The notes under the pieces: generated by a model
Databases searched by the model: none
What the model was told of the DNA's origin: nothing
What the model saw: the letters and a program-made list of their open reading frames with translations, nothing else
Assembly (NCBI GenBank): GCA_008508345.1
Contig: QNGE01002978.1
Span: 29,294 to 93,293 of the forward strand
From: Paragonimus westermani
Lineage: Eukaryota; Platyhelminthes; Trematoda; Plagiorchiida; Troglotrematidae
DNA: 64,000 nucleotides
Reading direction: 5' to 3'
Shown here: piece by piece, positions 25,601 through 38,546 of the stretch
Layout of the letters: every line of letters begins with the position of its first letter
Position numbering within the stretch: the stretch's first letter is position 1
Position numbers and translations under genes: made by a program

Positions 25601-28399
25601 ACAATCTTGGTAGTTTGAGAAAAAGACGGACATCCAATGACGTTCACTAACCACACCACTCATTGTTGTGCTCTAAAACTCTCGCTCACTGATGATGATG
25701 TCTCGCCTAGTAATCAAGCGTTTGCGATCTGATTGCTAAACTTGGCGAACGAATGAACACCAAAAAATGAGCTCGATTTGGCGAGAACCGTGTCAACAGC
25801 CAGGTAAGTGACGACCACTGTGGTTCATACGGCACGTAATGCATCGTATAGCCTTCGAAGAATTAACGGAATTCTTACGGCGTTGATGGTGTTTACAGTT
25901 ATCGCGTTTCGTAGGTTAAGGTTAAAGTGTGAGCAACATATCTATGAACAGCAAGCTAGGCCTCGCTCTGGCTCTAGCTGTGATGATCAATTTACCACTC
26001 TCCGCCTCACTCCAGATAGCTAGTGTTGTTTGTCCGTTTACACACGACACAGTCTGTTTCCAGTGACAAGGCTGTTATTCAGAATTGCTCAACACTAAGC
26101 AAGGTTTTCGAATAGACAGACACTCGGCCGAGTTAGCGCTTATTTCGGTTTGTTCTCAATCCTAGTAATTCCAGATAGGGTTTGATTGGATTATTCAGTC
26201 TTTCCACACGTTTCACGTTTTGACTTGAATTATGTAGGCGATACTGTTCTAACCTACAAAATCTTCGTAAGCAGTTCAAAATAACCCAGATATTTTAAGA
26301 AACTTCGTAGCCTATTCTCATTCGTAAAGTTCAGGTTATTACTGCAAGACTGGTAGGAAACCGTATCTATGTTCATTCTTAGTGCCGAACATCTAGTGAT
26401 AATCGTTAAGTTCACTTCTTATGGGTAGTTTTGCCAATCCCGAGAAAGTATCCAACCGGCGAACAAAACACAAGCGGAAGAAGGGTTCAGCTTGCGACAC
26501 ATTCGTATGATCAGTCTTGTTATACGGCTGAGAAACGTGGTCTGACTATCACGAATAATGTTCCGAATGCATCTGCCTTCCACTGAGCATATCAATCTAC
26601 TACCATAAGGTTTGTTGATTCAAACAAGCCTTTCACATACCAACTTTTTGGTGACGAACTTTATTCTCCAACGTTATTTTTTGAAAACATTTGATTGGTT
26701 ACTGTGTAAAATATATGGTAGCTCAATCAATTTTAAAAATCATAGAGTCGAAACGAGTGATTATGAGTTCGTGTAAATTGGATCATTTGTTTTCAGTGCA
26801 ATACAAAGATTACAGTTTCATCTTCATTCATACGAAAATTCTGTAGTCCACAAATCATGATGACGTTACGTACCCTAATTTTGTAGTTGGATCAGATGAT
26901 TTTAAGAATAATATTCGTCGGAAGCGATTGTTCAAAAATTTGTTTGTTTGCTGGAACCGTATCTTAGCCGAATACCAAATCGTTGGTGAGATGGATAGCT
27001 GGTTAATTGTTAAGTTAAACTAAATATCGCCTAAAACTGGGCGTAACCGTTTTGACCACTGTGTCAGTGAGGTCACAGCTGGTCCGACTGAATTTGGCTA
27101 TAAAAAGCCTGACCACATTTGCTTCTGACTACGCCTCAGTTTGCCAGATTGCCTCAATAGGAGAAATTACTCGTTCTGTCATCTCGAATCGACCACCCCA
27201 GAGTTGGGATTTATTTTCATGTTGAAACTAACCAAAGTACTCAAGTATTCACCGGTCATTTTTAGTTATTAATTTGCTGATATTCATTGTCGTGTTTTTG
27301 AATAGATGTCTCATGGTTAGGAAGCACAAATGAGCCCGGTGGTCAAATTCATTGGAATTCAATTATTTTAATAAATGCGCAATTTCGGTTCATTTCTCAC
27401 CGTTTTCGAGGCAGCCCTAATGAATCGACAATTTGCTGGCCCTGTAGAGTCTAATCGACCACTTATTGGCTTAGACAAAGAACATTGATAGATATGCCCT
27501 CAAATGTTCGCAAATATTTAGCTTTGATGGAAGTTGTGCTTATAACGTTCTCTTGCCTTTAGGTGATGAGCCGTAATTGTGACCTCAAATGATGCGTAAA
27601 GAAATTACAAACCCAACCTTTGGTTTCTCCCTTCAAAACTACCGATACCAATTGCTTCATGATCATAAGACCGTCTGTTTTTGGCTTGGCCTATCACTGC
27701 CTGCATGCACCAGCGCAGTTTCTGCATATGGAGTGTTGGTGGTGATAAATATTATTAAGAATGGTGTATCCTTGCATGAACATATACTTGACTAGTCATT
27801 TTCTACCGTGTGCCGAGGTGACCGTCCCTTAGGTGATAGGCCACCCACGTTGCAATAAATTTACCGCAAATTTCTAGAATCAGTTCCCTTCAATTCTTTT
27901 CACAGATTCGACTCAGTGCTACCGCATCAAGGGTTGCCGGGTTTCAGCGATTGATCGAACACCTGTTACCTGTCCACAAATAGCTGTGTAGATGGAGAGG
28001 TTTCCTGTCGCTTCTTAATGGAACAACACCCATTCTACGACAATTATCATTGGAATACTTGGGAGGTAACTGATGTAGAAAAGTGAACTTATCTCTCCAC
28101 ATCAATTTTGCTTGTGAAAATCAAAAGATCCTCACTTAGATGGTTTATTCGAATGCACTTACACTCTGGTTTCATCTCAATTCAAAATTCAGTAGCGCTA
28201 ACACACACTCCATATGATCGCCATAAACTCTCCCGATTCTCCCGCTGAATGTCAATGGATGTCCGGTCAAATTAAAGGAAACAAACAATCAAAGTCTCAT
28301 CAATGTCATCATTAGATTGTATCAGTATAATATTCTCCAAAAAATTAATCTAATGACACACCAGTTGGTCTACAACTGATAGTGTAACTGGCAAATGTC
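22634..28399. other. 5.8 kb spacer of the inverted repeat
   Basis: This unique sequence lies between the arms. No transposase, integrase or reverse transcriptase motif was recognised in it. Overlapping open frames cluster at 24923-25663 on both strands without a known domain. A diverged repeat copy lies at 27015-27115. Confidence 0.55.
27015..27115. repeat. Old dispersed repeat, copy 2
   Basis: This shares TAAATATCGCCT and TGGTCCGACTG, at similar spacing, with 12190-12275. It continues to AAAAAGCCTGACC, which recurs at about 11042 after a similar GGCGTAAAC word. The copies are very diverged, so the boundaries are unclear. Confidence 0.4.
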
Positions 28400-31101
28400 T
28401 GCGCACAATTCATTTGCTCACCAGTAGCCTATATGCGCATCCAAGAGAAACCGAATTATGAACAATCTGAACGCCGAATACACTCGAACCAGCGACAGGA
28501 ATGATATGCCCAGATGCAGCAATCGCCCTATCGTCTCTGCTACGAAGACATACAGGAAACTGGTATTTCACGTTCCTACCGTCGCTCACCCAGCTTCCAG
28601 TTTAATGTGGTATCGATTGGGTGATCTACGGAATTGACCACCTAAGCGAGATGTGTCCTAAACAGCTCACATCGAAACCTCCTGAGGCCACTGTTGAGCA
28701 TTGGAATTGCATTGGTTTGAAGAACCCAGACTGGAGTTCTCACAATTGAATCTTCTACCTCATGAAATCTGCCACACTACTTATCAGTAGCATACCGTTT
28801 ATCCTGAAATCTGTTCCGGCGTGTTATATATGGACTGACTTCCATCAGGCTGATATAAATTAGAGAGGCTGATCCACGAACCACCCTTTGGTTTGTGGAA
28901 TAAACCCGAACATGCATTCATCTGATGTGAAGCCAGTGACGTGATCAAGGTGTGTGGGGTTTAGGGAGTCGGTTTCCGACGAACTTCTCCTTCAGCGTCG
29001 TTTATTTGCGTTGCATCCTGCAGTAAGGCGATTTGAAATAAACGAGAGCGATCAACTTGTGCGGCTTCGAGATGAGGCTCTAAGCTCTCATGACACGTTC
29101 TGGATTCAGGGCTATCTGATGATTGTGATGTTGTTGTGAATGATGAAGATGACGTAAAACTGTTCACACTATTGCACTTCTCAACTGTTTTACAATCCGT
29201 ATTGTAAATAATTTGAGAAGAGAGATGATACAGGGGATGTAGGTCTTTTCCCCATGCGATACTGTGCATTAACCAGATGTGAATACGAATCGGTACACAT
29301 ATAATGGTGTAATAATATTCGACTGAAATGCATTTGGTGTTTACAAAGTGTTCTCTCTGTTCCTCAGTCGTTGACCACGTGACGACGGAAATTCACTGCA
29401 GCTTAGCATCGCTCATGGTTTCAATCGATAAGAAACTGAGATCAGCTTCAATGGCACTGCCCATGCTTCACGGTTTTGTTGCGGACAGTTAAGTTCAGTG
29501 TTCGTCAGCATGCCGGTGGAAGACTGTGTTTTTACTCAGGTTGTTTTCGTTTACACTGAGAAGACGATGGACTCAAACTTAAGTCTTGTATCTAAACCTC
29601 ACGAAACAGATCGTGTGTCCACACCCTCACTTGCCCACCGAACCGGAGAATATGTGTACGTGCATTTACGAGAACAGGTTTCTTTTACTACTTGGTAAAA
29701 TTATCAATGAACTTGCTTGTTTCCGACACTTGGATGGTTGTGATCAACCGTTGGACAAGATGAGTTATACGACTGATCTGAACCTGATCCATCCATCTGA
29801 TCCATGTCTGACCGCTTTGATCGGTCTGCTCAGCTTGAGATTCCACGCCCATCCGGAGAGACTTATTCCACATCCTGATCCGCCTCATTCTATGTGTCCT
29901 TCCCGACTGGGTCATATTTATCCATGGACTTTTGCATGTGTGATAGTCCAGGTCTGACGCATTGTTTCGCTTTTCACGTCATCGTTTGGTCGGCTTATTA
30001 CACAATCCATGCTTTGCCCCTGATGAACCTACACAAATTCAGGTGGCAATCTTGCTTCACTTCATATCTGTCTTACTGGTACTAGTAGCGTTCTATCGGG
30101 TTACGTTGCTATTGTGTTATTGAAATCTTGTTGACAAAATTATACCGTGTACCTTGTTTCTTCTTGGAGGAATTTTACATGGACTGCTACTTTTTCCGTT
30201 GATCGCCGAGTTTTTCTGGTGATGCTGTTCTGCGGTACAGTCGTTTTATTCTCTTGCCACGTGGTTCCATCATATCATATGTTGTTTATTCTTTCCACTT
30301 CAAGCGTTTTCAATATTTTTCTTTCTTATCACTTCGGGTAGTTTCCCAACGTTAATGCACCGACCTATTCTAGTGGTTATATAAATCCTCCTTCACTCGG
30401 ACTCTGTTCCTGTTGAATTTTCGCAAATATTCAGTTCAGTTTCACTCACATTAGTTTTCTGAGTTTGGCTTCATTGTACGCAGACATGACCGTCGCATCA
30501 AGAATTTAAGAATCTGCGCACCAAGTAACAGATTGGTCGTTACTTTAGCTACACAATATTTGTCGGTGGTGTACATTTTTTCTCGTGCTCACATGAGAAT
30601 TTTATATCACTGGTTCGATCTAGGTGGATTTGTTCAGTTTCAGCTTCGATGGCTAATCAGCGCTGGCTTTCCATTTAGCATCGGGATGATAGTTCAGATT
30701 TGTATCCAGTAGTCTGGGGTTTTTATCACCCAAGCTGTGGGAAATCGTAATGGTAAATTTTCCGCTTTTCTGTATTTGCGATTGAAGCCTAGAAAGTCGA
30801 TCTTGATATTTTCTGTTTTAAATTGACTCAGCCTTCATCGATAATCAGACGGTAGTCAGATTTAATAGCTTTGACGTACATTCAATGGATCACGCTTAGG
30901 TAGACCAGAATATAACAGTATCCGATTCCATTGGAATAAAACGAAACGTGAATAATGGAATTAACTGATCATACCCCCAAATCTGATTCTTCGCAAAGCC
31001 CTACTATAGAGCAGGGTGTCCGTTAATAGGGAAGTAATTTACACTTGTGAACTGGTGTTTAAAGTTAGAGTGGACGTCGAAAGTGAATCTAGTCGTAGAT
31101 T
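28400..31101 (-). repeat. Large inverted repeat, right arm (2.7 kb)
   Basis: This is the reverse complement of 19932-22633. It contains a TATA-like motif TTATATAAATCC at 30377-30388 on the plus strand, pointing outward; the left arm has the same motif on the minus strand at 20645-20656. No LTR ends or primer-binding site could be assigned with confidence. Confidence 0.9.
28961..29269 (-). other. Unrecognised 102-codon reading frame in right arm
   Basis: This is an exact inverted copy of the frame at 21764-22072. The Ser/Thr-rich centre and acidic C-terminal part are unchanged. No upstream exon or acceptor was identified. Confidence 0.25.
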
Positions 31102-34100
31102 TATCAGCTAAGATTACTGGCAGGGATGGTGAAGTTGGGGTTGAAGTTTGAAACGTGGAGAGTCCCACAGTATAAAACAGATGACGGTTGTGCATGCGAC
31201 AGAGTGGTCAGTCATCGTCCGAAGTGTAATGCATAATGTCAAAATTGAACGATGAATGTGTGTAAAATTAGGACAGATTGAGTCTAGGGTGTTGATAGAG
31301 CGCCAAAACAAATTCTTTGGTGTGCATTTTCTCGTAATTAGACTTATAATTGCAGAGGCATCGGTTTCACACATTTATGAGTCGCGAACAACGTAACTTT
31401 AATGTGTGGAGGACGAAAGTTATCGGAAGTTAATCTTCGACAAAAATTCCTAGCAATATTCTTTCAGTTTGACCTAGTATAACTTGGAATGAAATCTTAC
31501 GTGCTGCTTTCTTCCTGCAAAGAACTTCTGTAAAAGGATAATCGGTTTGTTTCGAGGGAGTTCATAGCACATTCAGAGTTCCCGTTATAGAACAGGATTT
31601 TTCGTCTTTAGCGTGGCCAGTTTTCATAAAAATGTACTACTTTTGTGCACGCGTTAGCAGCTGGAACTTCTGTGTGATTCGGATGGTTGGAATGTTAGCG
31701 GTACAGTTGCGCTGACCTCTACCCAAATAAACCCGCTGTATGTGCTTTTAGGCAACCTACATGCTGAGTATTTGGACGCCAGTTGTTAGTGAGTAATTCA
31801 GCATATCACTAAGGCAAAACAACTAAAGCCACCTTTCAAGGCGGCAGACTTCACGGTGTGCTGTAAGATGCCCATCTCGAACACATGACTTCGTAAATTC
31901 CCCCGGCTCAAAATTACAAAGCGCCCCTTCTACTCTGCACACTACTCAATGCGCAAACTGCAACAGTTTGGTTTCCGAACAATATAGAAACACAATTTAA
32001 CACTAAGGTAAAGGATGCACTTACCCTATGTTCCCATTGTCGTCATACTTCTACAGTTCGAGTCAAAGTTTAAATGGTTGTGCCAAATTACTAGAATTCC
32101 CGTCTATGTTCACCTAGCCTGATGATTTCTCACCAAAATGTAATATTGCTATTACGCTTGCATTTTTACAACCGTATGTCTAGGTGCACGTTGCTTGCCA
32201 ATGTCTCCACCTGGTGACAAAAATGTTTACTGGTCATATATTTCAGGAGCTCTTAGTACTGACAACCTAACAGAGTAGGACCGATATGGTTCCTTGAGGT
32301 TCGGAGTAAACCGATATCACTATATGAAAGCTTCCCTAGGTATTGGAGTATGAACACATTTTCACCTCGGTGGCGAAGATTAAGGGCTGAACTATACACT
32401 TTATATAGGCAGCCGGACAAATATGTCCAGTGATTATACGAGGTAGTAAAAGGAACTGTAGGAAACTTATTCAGTAATTGAACGGAAAATGTTAGTCCAC
32501 ATAAAAAAAACTGTCATTAAAACCTGTTTCACCCCCGAATACTTAGTGTGAGCAAACGGGCGCTTACGTTTGTTGCGTCAATTAATCTAGCTATCATCTA
32601 ATTCGATTCAGTGAATAGATGATCCTTGAGCAATTCAGTTCCTCTGCTCACAAAAGCATATTTGAGTTAACGCACAACGCAGTCCAAATAAGGCCCTCTA
32701 ACCATAGTTTTCATAGATGCATAGATATGCCGATTACAACCCAATGAAACTTCCCATCCTCAATCAGGCACGTGAGCATTAATGATCACTAGAGTCGAGT
32801 CAAGAATTAGAATACAGAGGAAAATAATTGTCGTACAAGTTTTTCAGGATAAAGGGCGAATCAACCATAATAACCCTACATGGCAGTCGCGGTGTTAAGA
32901 AGAGTCAGGTTAGGGTGACATCATCAAGCAAATGAGAAACGTTAGATCAAACAGGGTCGGGAACTGCAACCCTCTGATGGAACAGATAGTGAACGATAAG
33001 ATGAGCCATACCGCAGGCTGGATACTGTCGATTGAACGTGGAATTTGGTGGGCGATATTCTCTATGGTAACTTTCCTGCGTAGGACAGGGCAACCAGAAT
33101 AGTTTATCTGTTTAGTACTTGAACGAATTTATGTTTCACTCTTGGTTGTTTTTTCTACCGAGCATGTCTCAAGACTGCCGAGTTTTTCCGCATCGCTCAA
33201 TTATTAATCAGCCAGTTAAGTACCACTCGTGTCCCTGAGGAACAAAATGGTAAAACCGTATGTGTTAGAGAGTCCATATTTATTTTTAACTCTAAGCTAA
33301 CCACTGAGCTATTCAATTTGATCGTAGAAACAAGGCAACGTTCAAAAACGACAGGTTGTTTTTGCTTCCTGCTCCGACGGTGAAACCGATTTTTAACTGT
33401 GCTCAATCCACATCGGGTAAACAATTTTCAATATCAAGTCTTCTGGTCAACCAAAAATACACCTTTCATACAAAGCTTTTAGAGATCACAGTTTCAAAGA
33501 TTGTTACCAAATTCATTGGTTACTGACTTGGTCACCAACATGTATGCCGGCCCTGGACCTAGGAATGAACCGATTGCTGTGTCATCCTTCTTTTTAAAGT
33601 GTTCTTCGCTGAGCTTGAATTGGCTCTCTCTGATTCTGAACACTTTAGAAATTTGAAATGTTAGTGGAAATACCGGTACTTGATTGGTGACTCTCAGTGT
33701 GCACGTGAAGACATTCCTTCGTCTGCGTGTTCAGATAAAACATTTAATTCAGTGAGTCCACAGTCACTTGGATCTAACGGGAGAGAAATAAGGGTTGAAG
33801 AGGACTTCTAAAAACTGCCAAACATTTTCATTTCAGGAATACTCATGTATAAAATATTTGAAAATAAACTGACATAGAGAACTAAACACTGAAAGAATAA
33901 AAACACTTGAATAACAATTTTGCAGGGCATCGCTATATGGGCTTTCAAGAGGTCGGCAAATATGTATGTTCTCGGCTTCGTAAACCTCTTTGAAACAAAC
34001 AGGGAACTGTAGGTGCACATATGAGAACAACAAATGACTCAGTAAAACTCAGGGACGTCTAAAATTAACTTTAAAGCTGCTGAGTGAAGAAAAAGTTTGT

Positions 34101-37100
34101 TTCTTAACATCAGTAGTGAAAATGGCAGGTATTTTATATCTCTGTCATAAGGGAGATACAATGTTTATGAGATCAGCAACCTTCTGATAGCTTCAACAGC
34201 CAAGAGTGCCACAACAGAGTGTGACTTTTACACGCAAACAAAAGGAATAAAACGACTTGATTACTTTTGTTAGCGCACATTGTCACGAGTGGCAAACCAG
34301 AACGAAATACAAAAGTTCCGTGTACTCCAAAAGTGTCAATCCAACGTAACTGAGTATGAAACATGTTGCAAAAACACGACTTTCATGACCGGAACAATTT
34401 TCAAAAAGTCTTATAGCTCTTAACAGTCAAGCGGCGCGTAACTATAGGCAATCCTTTCTTGAATGCGTACATGTTCCGCCACTCTTTGGATACAAATACC
34501 ACTAAACACTTCAATGAATCTTCACTCGGGGGAGATGAAATGATACCCGCTGTGAAAGTGAATTACAGAAATGAATTTCCACCACATCTTCAAAGAGATG
34601 GATGTTTCCAGCGAGAGTTTACAGGCACGTTTTCGGATAAGCAGCAACCAAGCTTAGTTGTCCGGGTGTTCAGCTTAAATTGCATCCATTAACAGCTTTG
34701 GTGTGTCTCTTCCAATCTTGAATGACTTTGCTATATACACGTTCACTGACCGCTTCAAAACATGTGGGTGATGCAAGGAGGGGTTTAGTGGCTATCAAAG
34801 TCCGGAAGGTTGTGGCTCTTTGTTAAGCGGCACTTTGGAAGTGCTCCGGTTATTAAGAAGCCCAACACTCGCTCATTAATTAACTACAGATAATATGGCC
34901 TCATAAAGTTTTCCGCAGGCTTAACCGATAAGACAAATGTTGTCTGAATCAAACCAGAACAATCACTGAATTGACAACGAAAGTAATTCAATTCCTGCCA
35001 ATGAGTTGATTTAATTTAAACTTTTTGCACGAAAACTAGAGATGAAGACATTCCAAATATCAAAAAACTGTGGAGAAACTGGAGACTAGAGAACGTACAT
35101 TTGTTAGAACCGTAGGTCGGTAACAATAAATAAAAGATGTTACAAGTCACATCCTAAACCGCGTGGTTATTTTCAGCCCACTGAGTGCTTGTTCAAAGAG
35201 CGGACAGTTTTCTTCGTTTTCTGTTTAGTTCCTACAAGAAACGATCATAGTGCCACCAAAAACTGCTTGTGAATAAAGTAATCGAAATAAAAAATGGTTG
35301 ATAAGAATTACTTTTGTACACTAACCCAGTTCCAATGCGTGAACAATGCTTTTAACTATAAATCTGTCCGGATGGTGAGTGGTACCGGCCACAGAACTCA
35401 TGTCTATCAAAGGTTGACAGTTAATTGCTTTTGATTTCAAGTCAATGGACGTTGATGGTAGAATGATAAGCTAAGGAACCATTCCAAAATTTCAATTTAA
35501 AAATACCCGTCAGCACAACCATGGTTGACGCAATGCCAAAACCGTGGCTTGTAATCTGTAAGTAGCTTGCGAAGAAAGACGGTTTTTGTTGTCTCGGTGA
35601 GTCGGCCTTCAGCGGTTTTCAAACACAACACCCAGCTTTGTTTTCACATGTTCCTTGACCTCTAGATTATTCAGTTCAACTGTTCTTCAGGGAATACTAA
35701 TTCCACTACATATGAAAACCTGATAGACACGGTGATTGGCAAACAACCTAGATGCGTCAGTGATTGTCTGGAGAGAGGGATACCTCGGCAATTCGCTTTA
35801 TTTTTGATCGGTACAACAATCATCCCAGTTTACCTGTCCGTTAAAATGTGGGTAAATAGAAAATAACTTTGTGCAAGTCACTCCTCTTTTGAAAAAAGAT
35901 GTCGTTCTGTTTTTCACTTATTAATTTAGGAACTTTTGTTGCAACTAACAGTCTCCGGCCAATTTCTTATGTGGTACGTAGCTTATCGTATACGTACTTG
36001 TTTTTGTTAACCTTGGATCAGAAGACTTGAAAAGTTATCGGTAGTTAAGAAGTAGCACGTTACTTGACCATAGTATATCTTACTGATAGCCAAACCCGTA
36101 TTGATCGAACACCCGGACCGATGAATCCAACTGTAAAACCATTTGCCAAAAGTCCTTGGACTTGTGGTCACGTAGCATGTGTTTTCATGTGTCAAAACTG
36201 TACACTTTCTGGTACACTGCATACGTTGGTCAAATCGTGTTCCAAGCATGCTAACGCTTTCATTCACAAGGTTGACTGGAGCTTTCCAAAATCTGTAGCA
36301 GAAATAATACTCCAATTCTGAAAGTTTGATACCGTGAGCACGCATGCTGGTGACAAGTCTAGATCATTCACAAAAGTGAATTCGAACTCTATTTAAACTG
36401 ACATGCGTTTCGTGTGTGACAGAAACATTTTTCACATACTGAGAGCTCTTTGGTTTGTTTTAAAATTATTTTTTACTCATATTGCTTATAAAATGGTATA
36501 CAAGCACTTCGACATTGTAAATGACTTAGTAGTTAATTCGAAAACTTTGTGTGAACTATAAGCTACAGGTGCACTGAATAGTATAGTTACACTACTTGGT
36601 GTGCAACTCACATGAACACATCAGTTGAAATTTGTTTCTAGTCACTCTCGTTAGATTGCACAAATTTATCTCAATAAATATTACACACAAAAGTCAGCAT
36701 GCAGGACCATCATTATACTTAAGATTCCATACCAACAAGAAGTCTGATATTTTTACGAGGCTGCTGCAGTTAAATCCGTTCTTTGCATCACACGCGAAAT
36801 GATGCTAAACGACCATGTAAAGATAGGTCGTATTAAGCACAAACTCTGTGAATCATAGCTTCCACTGAATCAACCGAAATGATTAGGTTGGAAGTATCAT
36901 TTAATTTAAGCGGAATCAGTTGTGATTTGACCGATTATCACATCTTCACTATATGCTTAAATAAGCTATGACATGGCGCGTTTTATGTGCTTAGAGTCAA
37001 TTCTAACAGTACTACCTCCCTCTCTTAATTAAACCACACTTCAAAAGAAACGGAAAACAAACTGGGGTCAACCAAAATCTTTACGGAAAATTCCGTCCGG

Positions 37101-38415
37101 AACACTGCTCCAGATTGCTTGCACGCTTTCGCATAAATCGAGGGCGGTTACTACCGGCCCACATGACCTTGAAACTGAACGAGACGAATTCTCGTTAAGA
37201 TATAAACTGATCGTGTGAAACTGGTCATATCCTGTTCTAGATCAATGTGTAGCTAAGGCCAAGACAGCGATCAAATCAGAACTCATTGCAGTTATTCCAT
37301 AACATACCCAAGACTTTGTTGATTTGTTCCGTTCTGCAGGTATAACTAATCAAAATCCAAGTTCGTTAAACGTGACGTATGTCATTGCAACTAACAGCAA
37401 CCTTGCCATCATATCAGAAGCAATCAAGTTTGCTATTCTGCGCTTCAAATGATCCAAAACTGATACTAACGCATGTGAATGATCTAACGAACGTTGATTT
37501 GGTTCACCTGATACAAGACGTACCGATAAATTGGTTGCATGAACAAAATTCATAGTCCTAATGCCGCTGATATTGCAAACAATTTGGCTATACACTTCTC
37601 ACTGAATTTGTACAGCTGCTTACAACAAACCGTACCGGGATGTGACATACAAGTAAACTGTCAACTACCTGATGCTAGGTATTGCACGTCGAACTCCAAT
37701 ACTATCACGAGCGGGAAAACACTCCTCAGGTGCACATGCCATCCTAATCTTATTAGCCAGTGCGTAGTCCAATCCAAGACTGCGTTACATCGTTTGATAA
37801 AGATGGCTAGTATCCTAGAATGACGGTTTTGATATATGATCTATCCAATTTGACCGCAGGCACAAACTCTTCGTTTCCAAATATGGAAAGAAACTTGTCT
37901 TTATATAAAGGGTTAACTGATCCACCCTTCAAAACATTCACGGTAACAAAATGTGGACACCAGTGTATTGCAAAGGTTGCCTGTACTGATTTAATGCAGA
38001 CCTAAATGAGAGCCGTTCAGGTACAAACACAGATACATTCGACTGAATAATAACCATAATATTAACCATAACATGTGAAGCGGATGGCTTGAAGATAATG
38101 CAATTTGCGTTTACAATACTTCTTGATGCTCGTTATCTAAGCCGACACTCCAAGAACGGCCTCTTTCCTGTGTGGATTCACCTACCGCAGACAGCCCAGA
38201 TGAGGAGTGAACCGGCGGTCATTTGCTTCACTAGCCGAAATTCTTACCGTCATGTTGTTCAATTCTCTTAGCAACGCTCGCTAATGTGTTTAATTTAGAA
38301 AGGCATGGTTTGTAATTGGCTCAGTTTTCTAAATCGATCAGTATACTGCATATCTTGTGTACGATATCACAGTTCCATCATTAGTTGTAATTCAAAAGTT
38401 ACTGTTCATTCGTTT
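31102..38415. other. Intergenic region upstream of EFH-C, no recognised gene
   Basis: About 7.3 kb. Open frames at 31004-31374 -, 33197-33424 -, 33808-34033 -, 34459-34692 +, 36007-36345 - with 36064-36321 + on the other strand, and 37539-37823 + show no domain. A TTTGATAAAGATGGC word at 37792-37806 mimics an EF-hand loop but meets a stop at once. No repeat was recognised. Confidence 0.55.
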
Positions 38416-38417
38416 AG
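38416..38417 (+). promoter_or_regulatory. Splice acceptor 3 nt upstream of EFH-C ATG
   Basis: CATTCGTTTAG is followed by TCA and the ATG. Only three nucleotides separate the AG from the start codon, which fits trans-splicing of a leader or a 5' UTR intron rather than a normal transcription start. Confidence 0.5.
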
Positions 38418-38420
38418 TCA

Positions 38421-38546
38421 ATGTCAGACAAAACACGACTGGAGGAACGTTTCGATGCAGCTGACAAAAACCACGATGGCAAGCTTCCAGCGGATAAAGT
38501 TTTTCAATTTATGGAAAATTTTGGTTTCAAGAAGTGGCAGATAAGA
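38421..38546 (+). CDS. EFH-C exon 1 (start, EF1)
   Basis: The exon is 42 codons ending FGFKKWQIR at donor GTAAGC, phase 0. The EF1 loop has good ligands at 1, 3 and 5 but Lys at position 12. Confidence 0.9.

Noticed and set aside
19932..31101. Inverted repeat as a classical terminal-inverted-repeat DNA transposon
   Set aside because: No target-site duplication beside the outer edges (CTGT on the left, TATC on the right) and no transposase-like frame in the spacer. A non-autonomous element remains possible, so only a neutral repeat call is made.
36007..36345. 112-codon minus frame with an 85-codon plus frame across it
   Set aside because: The two strands are open together, no motif was recognised, and no flanking splice sites are convincing.
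37792..37809. TTTGATAAAGATGGC, an EF-hand-like FDKDG word
   Set aside because: The frame hits TAG straight after the Gly codon, and no acceptor or helix sequence surrounds it.
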